From Atrichornis clamosus (Eukaryota; Chordata; Aves; Passeriformes; Menuridae), in the NCBI GenBank assembly GCA_013400975.1, contig WBMZ01000166.1:1-64000 (forward strand): a stretch of DNA of 64,000 nucleotides, read 5' to 3'. Made by a program: the position numbers and the translations under genes. Below are positions 51,501 to 61,060 of this stretch, piece by piece. A model generated the notes under the pieces. The model was not told the DNA's origin, did not search any database, and saw only the letters and a program-made list of their open reading frames with translations. Every line of letters begins with the position of its first letter. Positions within the stretch are counted from its first letter, which is position 1.

Positions 51501-53515
51501 GTCTTTGGTAATGAAAATCATGATAAAGAGCAAGAAAAATAAACAATGCAATTACTTGAAAATGGCCAGTACGTCCTGCTAACTGCACAAGCCTGTACTG
51601 AGCTCACTGCAAGCTGAGCCGAGGACCCTCCTGTGTTTTTACCTGCAAAATTTTGTTTTACGAGAGAAATTGTGCCTGACATGACATTATCTGAGTGCTG
51701 CAGAAGGCAGGTACATGGCAAGCAACTGTTTCAATATATCCTCTTTCAAAGAATCCTATGAAAAAAGTAATATATCAAGTTCCTAGAGATTATGGGTATT
51801 TCAAATGCCCTGGGAACAGTTTTTCTCCACTAGTCTCATGTACTCATTTCATAGAGATGGTGACTACAGCTGTTTGCCTCCCTCTTAGCAAAGAAAAAGA
51901 AAGGAGAGATTAATATGGAACCCTATCAGCTCCATTATCAGCCACATATCCTGTTGCTGTTAAGCTGCCACAGTCAATGACTTTTCTGAAGTAACCCAAA
52001 ACAGTGAAGTCTGCAAGTTCAGTATGCAAGTACCTATCTATCCTAAAGAGGTTTTAGGCTTTCAAGAAATTAATTTCAATCTGGCAAAAGGATTTATACT
52101 GTATATCTTTTTATTAATGAAGTAATACTTTATAACTAATGAAGTAATAGTGATAAGTACAGCCAGCAATTCATACCAATAAACCACTTCTAAAGATCTC
52201 CTATCTTTAAAAACCTGTTTTTCTGGCAAGAACACCTGGAAGAACAGGAACTAATAAAACCATTCTAACAAGTTTAAATTAAAAAGGAAGATGTCTTTTT
52301 TCAACACTTGTGAAACTAGCTTTACTTTACAAATGCTCTATAAAAACTAGGAAATTGGGATCTTGATTCATGGCTACAAATGCACTGGAGTAAGCAAAGG
52401 AGAAGCCTGGAAGTTCATGCCAGGAAAGACATAAACTCCAGAAGTTTGGATATTGGACACAGGCAGCACTTGGGACCAGGGTTAGGAGCATCAGGCTGGC
52501 AGCTCTCAGCAACAGGCTGGAAGAGTTTGGAGAGCTGGATGAAGAATCTTTTGGCTGTACTCCAGTACTCAACAGGAAAACCAAGGCTTGGGGGTAACAT
52601 GTTATTTTGTGTACTCCTGCTTACAGAAGGACCTCAGTAGGTCCTACAGGTAAAAGCAACTAGAATCATAAACTTCAATTCACACCATGCTTTCTCCTAG
52701 CAGAGCTGAAAATGGTTTGTGAATGTTTTTAGAGATAGTGAAAAGGAAGTTCAAAGCAGTGAAATAAATTGTCCAGCCTCACGCCACCATTTACAATAGC
52801 ACTGTGGCTAGAAATTAATCTTCTGGCCAGAGCCTTTAGAAGGAAGTATCCTCATCTGACTGCATCCATTACAGTTTCAATTAATAGATTACCATGCAAA
52901 CTATGCCAAAAGGAAAAACAGAGGAAAAGTTTTCAAGTAACTTTGTGTGAAAAAACTGCCAGCAAAGCATACAAACAATGGCTGGCAAAAGCTAACCAAA
53001 CAGGACACAAGGGGACACGGGACTGGGGGGACCTTCTGATTAACAATGCAGACCCCACCATGGCACAGAACCAGATCCATAAATCCCAGTTCATGCCCTG
53101 CTTCAACACCCAGCATTGCCTGCTGCAGCCCCAGGAAGGAATCCTTCTCACTGGGAGAGCAGAAAGTAGATAAGCCCCAGAATAAAGAGATCACTACAGT
53201 ATTTAAAGCTGGTAAGGGTGAAACCACTGAAGCCTGAATAATTTGCAACTTAACAGGCATTTAAATATAGCCCTGCAAATAACCAACATTTAAATGTCAG
53301 TATGAATAAAACAGAACACATGCAATTTATCAATCTGGCCATTTGAAAAAATACAGACTATAAAGACGCAAATTAGTAAAATACTCACCGACACTGAAAC
53401 ATCCTCTATTTTTCTTTTAGCACTGGAGTCAAATAAGACATTCCGTCCTCTTCTTTCACAGTCCTGATACACAATCAGTCGGATCTGACTTGGGTCAAAC
53501 TCCGGCAAAGGCCAG
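18506..53515 (-). CDS. FNIP1: FNIP1, folliculin-interacting protein 1 (exons 2-18; exon 1 not in view)
   Basis: FNIP1 binds folliculin (FLCN). The complex acts at the lysosome as GAP for RagC/D, and FNIP1 is also an HSP90 co-chaperone and AMPK target. Exons read from the sequence, in transcript order: 53515-53389, 44842-44699, 40289-40189, 39942-39868, 39378-39287, 36797-36714, 35751-35680, 34839-34704, 34165-33964, 33589-33504, 27335-27189, 25264-25095, 23789-22364, 22005-21837, 20080-19883, 19525-19410, 18584-18506. All junctions are GT-AG and phases agree, giving 1,140 residues after a split first serine, so about 1,171 with a human-length exon 1 (human 1,166). Order: longin-type N domain (exons 2-6), DENN-type middle (10-14), acidic disordered loop (most of exon 14), conserved C domain (15-18). 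FNIP1 rather than FNIP2 follows from residue-level agreement with remembered human FNIP1, for example [20 protein letters not shown] and the C-terminus [10 protein letters not shown]. The start codon is not visible. Confidence 0.97.
19410..19525 (-). CDS. FNIP1: FNIP1 exon 17
   Basis: The exon reads [20 protein letters not shown], then [18 protein letters not shown] plus two bases of a glycine codon. Reading past the GTATGG donor soon leaves the family, while joining to exon 18 restores the known C-terminus. The acceptor is TTGCTTTCTAG. Confidence 0.96.
19883..20080 (-). CDS. FNIP1: FNIP1 exon 16
   Basis: Sixty-six whole codons: [31 protein letters not shown], then [20 protein letters not shown] through NLSPNF. 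It is C-terminal domain, almost unchanged from human. The acceptor is CTTGTTCCTAG and the donor GTAAGT. It is phase 0 at both ends. Confidence 0.96.
20160..20197. repeat. Two-copy 21-base tandem repeat in intron 15
   Basis: TAGCAGGGTAGCATCCC (20160-20176) is followed by TAGCAGGACAGCATCCC (20181-20197). It is a short local duplication with two differences. Confidence 0.7.
21837..22005 (-). CDS. FNIP1: FNIP1 exon 15
   Basis: The exon reads [40 protein letters not shown] and [16 protein letters not shown], ending in phase 0 at GTAATT. It opens the conserved C-terminal FNIP domain. The acceptor is CTTTCTTGCAG. Confidence 0.96.
22364..23789 (-). CDS. FNIP1: FNIP1 exon 14, large exon with Cys degron and CK2 cluster
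   Basis: This 1,426-nt exon encodes 474 residues. Its first 80 or so finish the ordered core ([20 protein letters not shown] onwards); the rest is mostly an acidic, Ser/Pro-rich disordered loop. Features seen: the cysteine cluster [10 protein letters not shown] (23461-23490), matching the reductive-stress degron read by the CUL2-FEM1B ubiquitin ligase; EKKPPDK and [16 protein letters not shown], short islands conserved in human; [10 protein letters not shown]; and [16 protein letters not shown] near the end (about 22450-22500), the serine cluster reported as CK2 sites in human that regulate HSP90 binding. The bird and human loops differ widely between these islands. The donor GTAAGT follows EIPFPG. 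Confidence 0.96.
23790..25094 (-). other. FNIP1 intron 13
   Basis: About 1.3 kb between exons 13 and 14. It includes overlapping opposite-strand open frames at 24.0-24.6 kb that look fortuitous. No repeat was recognised. Confidence 0.8.
25095..25264 (-). CDS. FNIP1: FNIP1 exon 13
   Basis: The exon reads [40 protein letters not shown] and [16 protein letters not shown], followed by a split glycine. This is one of the most conserved blocks of FNIP proteins, in the DENN-type domain. The acceptor is TTTGCTTTCAG and the donor GTACGT. Confidence 0.96.
25265..27188 (-). other. FNIP1 intron 12
   Basis: About 1.9 kb. Nothing recognised beyond short chance open frames. Confidence 0.8.
27189..27335 (-). 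CDS. FNIP1: FNIP1 exon 12
   Basis: The exon reads [20 protein letters not shown], then [20 protein letters not shown] and LMENASKN, in the DENN-type middle domain. It is close to identical to human. The acceptor (TTTTGTTTTCTAG) is strong and the donor is GTATGG. The 147 nt carry one leading and two trailing split-codon bases. Confidence 0.95.
27336..33503 (-). other. FNIP1 intron 11, with a GC-elevated centre
   Basis: A 6.2 kb intron. Between about 28.3 and 30.4 kb it is clearly more GC-rich and contains long open frames in several phases, including 252 codons on the gene strand at 28275-29033. An A12 run is at 30401-30412. No repeat, exon or RNA gene was recognised. Confidence 0.75.
33504..33589 (-). 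CDS. FNIP1: FNIP1 exon 11
   Basis: The exon reads [20 protein letters not shown] then IVDALNEF plus a split arginine. It encodes a helical part of the DENN-type domain. The GTGAGC donor is strong; the acceptor TTTCCAAG is short. The 6.2 kb intron after it is the longest between exons 3 and 18. Confidence 0.94.
33964..34165 (-). CDS. FNIP1: FNIP1 exon 10
   Basis: Sixty-seven codons ending in phase 0, including [20 protein letters not shown] and the phenylalanine-rich stretch [20 protein letters not shown]. This opens the DENN-type middle domain of FNIP proteins. The donor is GTAAAC and the acceptor ATGCTCCAAG. It is nearly invariant against human. Confidence 0.95.
34704..34839 (-). CDS. FNIP1: FNIP1 exon 9
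   Basis: The exon reads [20 protein letters not shown], then [20 protein letters not shown] and VFPR. Its first full codon (34835-34837) is the serine matching human S261, a reported AMPK site in the context RSAS across the junction. The basic patch YQRRWRRSQ is conserved. Donor GTGAGC, acceptor TTCTTGCAG. Confidence 0.95.
35251..35372 (-). mobile_element. CR1 LINE 3' fragment in FNIP1 intron 8
   Basis: CACAGGGTCACAGAATTATT is followed by TGGGTTGGAAGAGACC, GCCATGGGCAGGGACACCTT and CCAGGCTGCTCCAAGCCCCA, the conserved CR1 3' end in reverse. About 120 bases remain. Confidence 0.92.
35680..35751 (-). CDS. FNIP1: FNIP1 exon 8
   Basis: A 72-nt exon, phase 1 at both ends, reading [20 protein letters not shown] then ARS. 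It belongs to the linker between the longin and DENN parts. It is frame-neutral if skipped. The acceptor is TTGTTTTACAG and the donor GTAATG. Confidence 0.93.
36714..36797 (-). CDS. FNIP1: FNIP1 exon 7, in-frame cassette bearing AMPK sites
   Basis: The exon is 84 nt, phase 1 at both ends, so skipping it removes exactly 28 residues without a frameshift. It encodes G, then [20 protein letters not shown], then RSASFFA. Serines matching reported human AMPK sites S220 (36760-36762), S230 (36730-36732) and S232 (36724-36726) are all present. The acceptor (TTGCCATGTAG) has a modest pyrimidine tract. I chose it over an AG 11 bases further in because only the former restores GLSQ and the frame. Human FCSPRR is LCSPRR here. 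Confidence 0.92.
36798..39286 (-). other. FNIP1 intron 6
   Basis: About 2.5 kb, AT-rich, with no recognised repeat. The sequence next to the exon 7 acceptor is only moderately pyrimidine-rich. Confidence 0.8.
39287..39378 (-). CDS. FNIP1: FNIP1 exon 6
   Basis: The exon reads [20 protein letters not shown] then [10 protein letters not shown], ending in phase 1 before exon 7. The donor is GTAATT and the acceptor TTGTTATAG. The [11 protein letters not shown] start is a distinctive FNIP1 block. The middle ([10 protein letters not shown]) is more diverged from human than its flanks. Confidence 0.94.
39868..39942 (-). CDS. FNIP1: FNIP1 exon 5
   Basis: A short exon of 75 nt that completes the split arginine and reads [20 protein letters not shown], then GSLN plus a split threonine. 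The donor is GTGAGT and the acceptor CTGCCCCCAG. The human residue after GSSI is Cys; here it is Tyr. The exon is in the N-terminal domain. Confidence 0.94.
40189..40289 (-). CDS. FNIP1: FNIP1 exon 4
   Basis: The exon reads [20 protein letters not shown] and then [13 protein letters not shown], ending with two bases of an arginine codon at a GTAAGA donor. It continues the longin-type domain and matches human FNIP1 closely. The acceptor is TTTTTGCAG. The 4.4 kb intron upstream carries a CR1 fragment. Confidence 0.95.
40290..44698 (-). other. FNIP1 intron 3
   Basis: About 4.4 kb. It holds one CR1 fragment and, at its left and right parts, only AT-rich sequence. An A/C-rich tract (about 44640-44680) sits beside the exon 3 donor. 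Confidence 0.8.
41394..41542 (-). mobile_element. CR1 LINE 3' fragment in FNIP1 intron 3
   Basis: CCCAGAATGGTTTGGGTTGG, then AAGGGGCCTTGAAGATCATC, GACCAGGCTGCTCCAAACCC and CAGCTTCTCTGGGCAACCTG, the CR1 3' end in reverse. The right end may extend further in diverged form. Confidence 0.93.
44699..44842 (-). CDS. FNIP1: FNIP1 exon 3
   Basis: The exon has 48 codons, phase 0 at both ends, and begins [20 protein letters not shown]. Human has 45 codons here as I recall it. The extra three fall in the serine-rich stretch before KEQCPKYQ ([12 protein letters not shown]), a low-complexity loop in the longin region. An A/C-rich tract lies directly downstream of the donor. Because the exon is a whole number of codons, skipping it would keep the frame. 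Confidence 0.95.
44843..53388 (-). other. FNIP1 intron 2
   Basis: An 8.5 kb intron. It contains a small CpG island near 47.6 kb and a pyrimidine-rich tract at about 49070-49260. No further exon was recognised. Confidence 0.75.
47515..47665. promoter_or_regulatory. Small intronic CpG island
   Basis: A compact CpG-dense block (for example GGATGCCGCGGGCAGCTCCG) lies isolated in AT-rich intron 2. On the plus strand an ATG at 47590 opens a 50-codon frame with a hydrophobic start. It could be an internal or antisense promoter. There is no further support. Confidence 0.45.
53389..53515 (-). CDS. FNIP1: FNIP1 exon 2
   Basis: This is the first coding exon in view. Its first base completes a serine codon split with exon 1, then it reads [20 protein letters not shown] and ends DVSVS at a GTGAGT donor in phase 0. 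It opens the longin-type N-terminal domain used for pairing with folliculin. The acceptor (TTAATTAAAG) has a weak pyrimidine tract. Identity rests on near-perfect agreement with the human segment. The upstream intron extends at least to the window's right edge unless exon 1 was missed. Confidence 0.95.
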
Positions 53516-56359
53516 CTTTAATTAAAAAAGAAAAGAGCAGAAGGATCAATTACCACAACTCTTTATTACACTGTTCTTTCTGCATCATCCGTATATACAA
53601 CTTGATTAAAACATAAAGTCAAGCAAATGCAATGCCATTTCACCAAACCCTTTGATCCTGTAGCCAGAACGATGCCTTTTGGGTTTTTTCTTTCCCCTAC
53701 ATGTGCCAAATTACACTGTCATAAACTGCACCAATCCACTACAATCGCACAAAATGATGTGTATAGCATTAATAGATTTTGTGCTCTGTCTTGTGACATG
53801 TTTCCCTCAAGTTCCAGCTATTTACAATCAATGTCATAGGAGAACTCAGCTTTTGTGTTTAAAGACACAAAAAATTCCCAAGAATAATCACAGCGTGGTT
53901 TGGGAGAACCACCTGGTTCTCTCCACATAAGCCACTGTGACTCAAGGCCATGGTCAGCAAACCACACACAGCAGTCCTAACACACCTATTCCCAAAGTGG
54001 TTTTCAAGGGAAGGAGCTTTCCCAAGCCCTTACCTTCCCCACTCCAGAGGAGCGCTCAAAGGGAGAACTTGCAGGGATCAGACTTGGAAACCATTGCATA
54101 ATCTTGCCTTTAAGGGTGCTTTGTAGCCATAATCTTAAATTTCCATTTTAAAAAGCCAGCCATCACTTTAAAGACCAGCAAGCATTGTTGTCCATTGGTT
54201 TGGGAATCCATTTTCACTGGTACCTTCTCAGTTCTTGGAAGATAGGAAACAAGACACCTGCTGTATCCATGAAACCACCAGGAATCATTTTTCAGTGAGT
54301 TTACAAGCCATTTTCTAGATCAAGTGAAATTCTATCTTCCTTATCCTTGGCTTTTAGGCAAGCAGGGTTAGCATGAACCCCAAGAAGCCAGACACAAGGC
54401 ACTGGAACTTTCCAGCCATTAATGAAGGATAGAGTCCCAATTTGCACATACATTTATTTCAGCAAAAAGACACCCATAACATGGGTTAAAGTAAACCTGC
54501 CATGCTAGACTCCAAGACAACAGTAAATGTTCCTCCCCCCTAACTCAGCACCCAAAGGGCTTCCTGCTCTGCACCCACGCCTTATGTGACCAATGAACTA
54601 ATGATGAATTGAGACAACTCCTGGAATAGCAGAAAATGATCACCAAAGCCATCATTGCCTATCAGTTTTTAAGGCTGCCCAGCATAGGTACACAGGCTTT
54701 ACAGCTAGGGTGGTCCCAACGAGGTGAAACTAAGCATCAAGTCATACAGTTACTCACTCTCCTGAGAGAGGAAATCCATTTCCTAATCTACCCAGCCCCA
54801 GCATTTAGCAACAGGAGAGAAAAACAGAAGCTGCAGAGAAGATGGTGTGCAACAAATGTCAAAATCAACTTATTACAAGAAAGAAAACCTTGAGCAACTT
54901 GAGGTGAAATAACTCCATGTCTAGATTTGGGGGCAAAGAGCCATGCACCCTCTCATTTGGGTGCCTAAAGCCAAGTGTTGCCCACAGAGGGAAATGCCCA
55001 CACGAAGAGCAGACACCAAACTGAGCAAATTCTGTACCAAAACCCAAGAAAAGTGACAAACTCAGAGCCGAGCTTACGCTTACTGGGAGCTCTGCTAATG
55101 AGCTACATCTTGCATTTCAGAAAATGTAAGAAAACAAAATCCCCAGTTTGACACATGCCTGGGGTGTTGCCAACTGAGAGGCTCAAAGGCACTAGAGCTG
55201 GGGACAGTAACTGGTAAGAGCATGACTTCGGCTAGAGGTGAGGAGGACCACTGGATAAACTGGCTTCCTGGAGGAACACCCCCATATATTTAAGTGAAAT
55301 CAGTGGAAGTCCAGAAACTAACTTTTTTTTTTTCCAGATAGGCCACTGTGGTTCCTATAAAAAAACTGTGTGTGACAATAACAATGAATTGCTTGCCAAA
55401 AAGGTGCTATTGTTTGCTCCACCCTTGCAACGCGTTTGAATTTCCTTCACACTCAGACAAAAGCATGTCTTCCATTACCTACTACTTTTGATATTTGACT
55501 TTGAAATTACTGGCAAAGAAGGGCAGTAGCTGTTCCAGATCTTAGGAAAGTCTACTTATAAAAAGCTCCGAGAGCAGATTACACACTAAGAGGAGAGAAA
55601 GCTAAATATAAAACTTGCTGTATTCAGAAACATATTTGATCAAGGTAACAAGAGCTTGTTTACTTCTCAGCTTCTTCACATGACATTTTAACTTTCTCTA
55701 GACAAGTATTTAGTAGCTATTATCCATCATAATTTGTGATAATTCCAAAGAAGCGTTATCTCTGTTACATAATAGCATCCTTAAGCACATTTCAGCCTTG
55801 CAAAAACATTCCCTGGCAATAGCGGGCCACTTCCCAAACCAGAAGAGCCTTTCAGAGAGCTGGGGGAAAGTTCATTCAGACAGACAGTAAACAGAGGCAG
55901 CCTGGCACCTCCAACTCACCCCCACCAGCGAGGGGGAAGCGGGACACAGAGCTTTGCTTTTGTTGTTAGCAGATTTAAAATACCGTTAAGCTTGATATCT
56001 GAATAGATTATCCCCAGAAACGTAAAATTCCTGCATGCAAGAGGCATTCTCAAAACAAATATAACAGGGCAGCACTCCAGTGCTCCTCTTCAGGCAGATG
56101 AAAACTGACCTAGATCTTCTGAATATAATTAGTTCTGTTTATAAATGGAAACTAACTTTGACATTTAACTGATGTTTTCTTGAGATTCTTACAGGAAAAC
56201 CAGGAGATGTAGAATCAAATGTTCTAGCAATGTTAATGAAAGGTGAGTCTCCGTCTCCCACGCTGCTCTGGAAATGACAGTTTCTTAATGAGGACTTTTT
56301 CCTGCATGACCTATCTGCCACTCTTTGATCCTTCCTTGAAACTGACTCGATTTAAAGAA

Positions 56360-56460
56360 AAACACAAAAACAAACCCCCCCCCCCCCAAAAAAAACCGAC
56401 AAAAAACCCAAAACACCAAAAACCAAACATAAAAACCACCACCAAGAAAACCCCAAGTAT
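56360..56460. repeat. A/C-rich low-complexity tract with C13
   Basis: C13 at 56375-56387 is followed by A8 and then about 65 bases of almost pure A and C. Similar shorter A/C tracts occur near 31.8 and 44.65 kb. Confidence 0.85.
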
Positions 56461-56704
56461 CTTTCACCAGTGGAAGTGTCTGCGACTTTGCCACAGAGTG
56501 CTGTGAGTTCAGGTGTGGAGTAAGACAAGAACCAGTGATGAACAAATTCCTTCTGAGCAGGACACTGCTCCTGTGGAGATCTCCACTACACAAGTGGGAA
56601 TTCTTCTGGAATGAGATGTTCACAAATACCTATGTGGGGTAGAAATCCATTGATGTGTAAATGCTGTATGGGATATTTCAGAAACAAACCCAGCTCTCAC
56701 ACCA

Positions 56705-56763
56705 TGACAGACTGGTTGAGGTTGGAAGGGGCTTCTGGAGGGCTACTGATCCAACACCCCTGC
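56705..56763 (-). mobile_element. Short CR1 fragment
   Basis: TGACAGACTGGTTGAGGTTG, AAGGGGCTTCTGGAGG and TGATCCAACACCCCTGC match the CR1 3' end in reverse. Only about 60 bases remain, and they are diverged. Confidence 0.7.
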
Positions 56764-59700
56764 ACAGATGCTGATGCAAGTACAAAGTGCAAAAGAAAAG
56801 GAATTATTTGGGACAGAAAGGAAAGCTTCCAGGTGATTAATGAGGAAATTATTAGAAACTAGTAACAATGAAATCAAGACCAAAAAATGGTATTTCAATG
56901 CATGTTCACACTTCAGCCCTACTGTTGTTCAGCTCTCCTCTTCTTTCACCCTTTTTGTTTTCCTGCCTTTTTTACTTTTAATCACTAGGGATATTGCCTG
57001 TAGCTTACATTTACAAAACCATTACCTGCTTCCTGACACCTGTACTATGAGATTCATAGCAATCCAGAATTCCAGCTGCTCTCCAAGGATGAATTTTCTT
57101 GTGTATTCAATTGCTGGAGTTTGTTACTGCCATCAACATTTCTCAGCAAGAACTGAATGGCTTTAAATTGGTACTATTTCACTCTGTGCAAGTTTTAATG
57201 GATGACAGACACAGAAATCCTTCATTATCACTCCATCAATTAAAATACAGGATTTTCTCTTGTAATTGAATCCAAGTACATTCCTTCCTCCTCATTCCCA
57301 CTTAGAACACAAAGAACATTTCTTCATTACATTAAGAGTTTAACTTAGTATTATTTTTCCTCCTGCCTGAGAGTTTACTTTTAAACTGTTTTATATTAAC
57401 ACAGCTTAGATAGCATCTGATTACTTTTTAATAATCATAGAAATCATAAAGAAAAGCAATTGAAGCAAAGTGATCAAGATAGTAAGTAGGTAGGAATTGT
57501 AAAAGATTTTCTAGAAAGTAAAGTTGTTCAAAACCAGAATAGGACTAAACATTGAAAAAGTAAGTTGAAACTATCAGTCAAACTATTGTTTTCCTACATC
57601 ATGTTACCCATAGTTATAAAAACTGCCTGGTGATGAATCACTTGGAACTATTTTTAAATGCATCTACGCACATGATATTTATAGTTTATGCCAGCTTATC
57701 TGTTCTGCGTGGTTTTCATGTTAGCACCTTTTTAAAGGGTGACAGGAGCAGCCCGGCAGAGCAGACGGGTCCACCTTGCCCCACGCTCCCCTCGCAGGCT
57801 CCGGCGGAAGGAAACGTCTTCCTTCCCTCCTGCTAGATGAGCACCAGAGGCACAGGGATTCCAGGGCTTATCTCCAGCTCCTGCAGATGATTCTCCAGGT
57901 ATTATCCTTGTTGCAGTGGTGCTGAGATCCAGCCAACTTCTACACAAGCGCTTGAAGAGGCTGTGTCTGTCCTAAAGAGCTGATGGTGTAAACATGAGAC
58001 TGTTCCACTGAGTGCACTGGGATTTTAGATTATCTCCACATTCCACGGAGATGTACATCCATAGCAAAGCAAGCTCCCCTGTCCCTACACAGCCCAGGAT
58101 TATTTAGGATCCTGCAGTTGCTTTGTTACAGGGGAGGTGAGCAGGTGCAGCAGGAAAATAGTCCTTGCCTAGTCCAACCATCCCATCCTACTTCTCTCAG
58201 CCCTAAGATGCCTTTTCCAACAAGGAATTCCCTTTTCCTGCCCAACCTCCTCTGCAGATTTCTATTACCTGTTACTGGTTTTTTTTGCTTTTAGAAGATA
58301 CAAGAAGTCGAATATATAGGACACATGGGGAGGGTCTTGTATGTATTTTAATACCTTCTTATTGCATTTTAATAATTCACTTATTATGTGACCATTATTG
58401 TGCAAAACCAGCTGTGTAGACCATTCTGGAAGATCACAACTAATTTGGAAGCAATGAAAACAGAACTGTAATGAGTGTTAATGATGCTTCCATCTTTGGA
58501 GGACCATCTTTTTTTAGAGGCATGGGCAAGTTATCTATTTTTTTAACAGTAACACCTGAAACACAGAAGAACTTTCTCAGGATTCACATGACACAGATGA
58601 AACAGGCTGCGTGGCCAATTTGCAAAGCTGGCATTTCTAGCAGAGAGATTCCATTTAAGTGCTGGTGACATAACACAACCATAAGGCTGCAAGGAGGAAG
58701 AACATCCCTAAAGTAGAGAAACCACGGGGCCTATACTTAGAAAAAATTTTGCAAGATAATTGTCTTTACAAGCGCTGAGGTCACATCAGGGCTGTGTGAC
58801 CGTGGTGGCGAACACTTGCTGATTCTGCACAGAAAAGCAGCGCCTGTGCCTCGGCCAGGGCAGGGAGGGAGCCCGCGAGGGTGGACTGCCAAGGAGCTCA
58901 CCCAGCAGCCCGGGTGACTCTGCCCTCTGCCACGCTGACCTCAGCCGGGCTTTCGCAGAAGTCACAGGACCTGGATTCTGGGGAGCGTGGAAGAATAGAC
59001 AGTGGATCATCTCAGGGACAACCACCCTTGCCTTTTTCAGTGGTGACATATTTCAGGTTTATCACGTGGAAATAATGTGTCTTTGAAATACAAAAAAATA
59101 AATCCAAGCTCCCCCCTTTTCACCTCCTGAAGGAGGGTGACATGTCCCCAGGTACTGCAGCACTGTGGAGGTCAGCTCCCTGCTCCATCACTAAGTCTGT
59201 CTCATTCATTTACCAGCTTAGCAATCCTCACCTGGAATAGCTGCACTTCTTGAGCTCCAGGAAACTTGGGCTGCTTATACTAAGTACATACTGTACACCA
59301 GGAACAAAGTGCGTCAGCCAGGTATTTCACAGGTAGAATAAACTTGGACCTGAACTTCAACTGGCTTCCAAGTCCCTTGGCTCTAGCCAACTCTTTATCT
59401 GTATACGAAGCTGACTTTAGTTTGTTTTCATTTTTTTTCTCCCTTCTACCAAGTCACTTGACTCTCATTAAGATATCTAATTTATACTCTAAAATCTAAT
59501 ACAAGAGCCAGATGCTTTTCCACAAGCAAAAAGACATAATATTTACAGGTTAGGTGCAGCCTAGTCAACACATTAATCATAATCTGGAGGGTTGTATTGA
59601 AAATAAGTTGGTGGGAAGGTTTTGTTAAAGATGTGTAGCATGTTGAATAATTTAGCAATTCACACACCTTCAGAATTTACAATCAATATTAGCAATTTCA

Positions 59701-60369
59701 TAACATATTTTTGGGACTACTTCACTTATGTCATTTCAAAAAGTACCTGTTCAGTTTTTAGCTGATTTAGGCACACGTATGCATGCAAATATTTGCACAT
59801 ATACACACAAGTCTCATGCTCTTCTGAAATATGTTTTAATTAAAACCACACACAAACGAGACACAGCTCCTTTCAGTTATATTCATTAGTACCAAACAAA
59901 ATTATATTATTCAAGCAGACTGCACTTCCCTTTGCAAAATTACAAGATAGAATCAATTCAGGCAGAAAAATTCATGCCATTTAGCATAAAATTATAATAA
60001 GGATCATAAAAAAATAAATCTCTAAAAGCTTCACACCTCTGGAAAAGAAATATTTTCATCACAGGGAAAACAATAAGCTTTCAAATAATTAAAATAATCT
60101 CAAGAACTGTGCAGTGACCGTACCTGGGAAGCATCTTTGTCCCCCGAGCAGTTCCACTTTTCAAAATCCCTATAAACTCCTGTTGTGCCCGGCTGCCAAC
60201 TCAGGTTAATAATAGCAATGAGCCATATTCATCCAAAACCACAAGACTGTCAGGTGACATATCAAGAGGTCTGAATTTAACTCAAACAAAAGACTCTCCA
60301 TGCTGCAATGCAAAAGGCTTAATCCTAGCAACAGGAGCACAAAAACCACCTTAAGGACAGCCGTGTCGG

Positions 60370-61060
60370 GGTTTGCACCAGGCTGCGTTCGCGCTGCCCC
60401 GGAGTTTCATAACCCAAATCCTGCCCCTCCATTCTGCACAACCCAGGATTTCTGCTCGAGGAAAGAGCGCCCGTCTTCCCCGCTCCTTTGTCTCCTTCCA
60501 GGGTCTGCTGCGGAGAAGATCAATCTAATTCACGGGGAAGCCAAGCGCTGCGCTGGCAGCGCCGGCCCGGACCCGTCAGTGCCATCCATCCGCCTGTCCG
60601 CCGGCGCGCTCCGGGTTCAGCCTCATGACCCGAGGCCCCGGGCACCCGCGGCCGCCGCCCGGCACCTCCGAGCCGCGGCCGCCGGGAATTCAGCCCGCTC
60701 GGCGAGGAGCGGGGGGGCGAAGCACGGCGGCCTCCTTCCAGCCGGCACCCCCAGCCCTCACATTCCTGGGAGCGGCGGGATGCTCTCGGCGGAGCCCGGG
60801 AGCGCGGGTGGCCGAGCCCGCGCTGACAGCCATCATGTGACACAGCTGTCACCGCGGGCCACCTGCGGCCGCCAGCCCCGGCGACACCCCGCGCTCCATC
60901 CCTGCCTCACACAGCGGCCTCCGAGCGCTCCCCCGGGCAGGGGCTCGGCGGGGAGAAGGGATGAAGAGCCCCCCGGCCGCCCCCGCCCGCTGCCGCCTCT
61001 GCGGCGCGACTCCCGCATCCCGCCTGGTCCCGCTCCCCCTCCCCTGCACGGACAAAGAGC
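60370..61060. promoter_or_regulatory. CpG island, candidate FNIP1 promoter
   Basis: The strongest CpG island of the window, about 0.7 kb, has dense CpG and GC-rich open frames in all phases. It lies about 7 kb upstream of exon 2 on the gene strand. A TFE/MITF-type site is inside. It does not contain the FNIP1 start exon I expect, so it may serve a non-coding or alternative first exon, or another transcript. Confidence 0.6.
60833..60840. promoter_or_regulatory. M-box / E-box (TFE3, TFEB, MITF type)
   Basis: TCATGTGA matches the MiT/TFE consensus TCAYRTGA on both strands. It lies between the inverted repeats TGACAGC (60824-60830) and GCTGTCA (60845-60851), the latter also forming a CAGCTG E-box. 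TFEB and TFE3 are themselves controlled by FLCN-FNIP. Confidence 0.4.

Noticed and set aside
18506..53515. Assignment as FNIP2 rather than FNIP1
   Set aside because: The exon 3, exon 7, exon 14 and C-terminal residues follow human FNIP1 as remembered, in order and nearly residue by residue.
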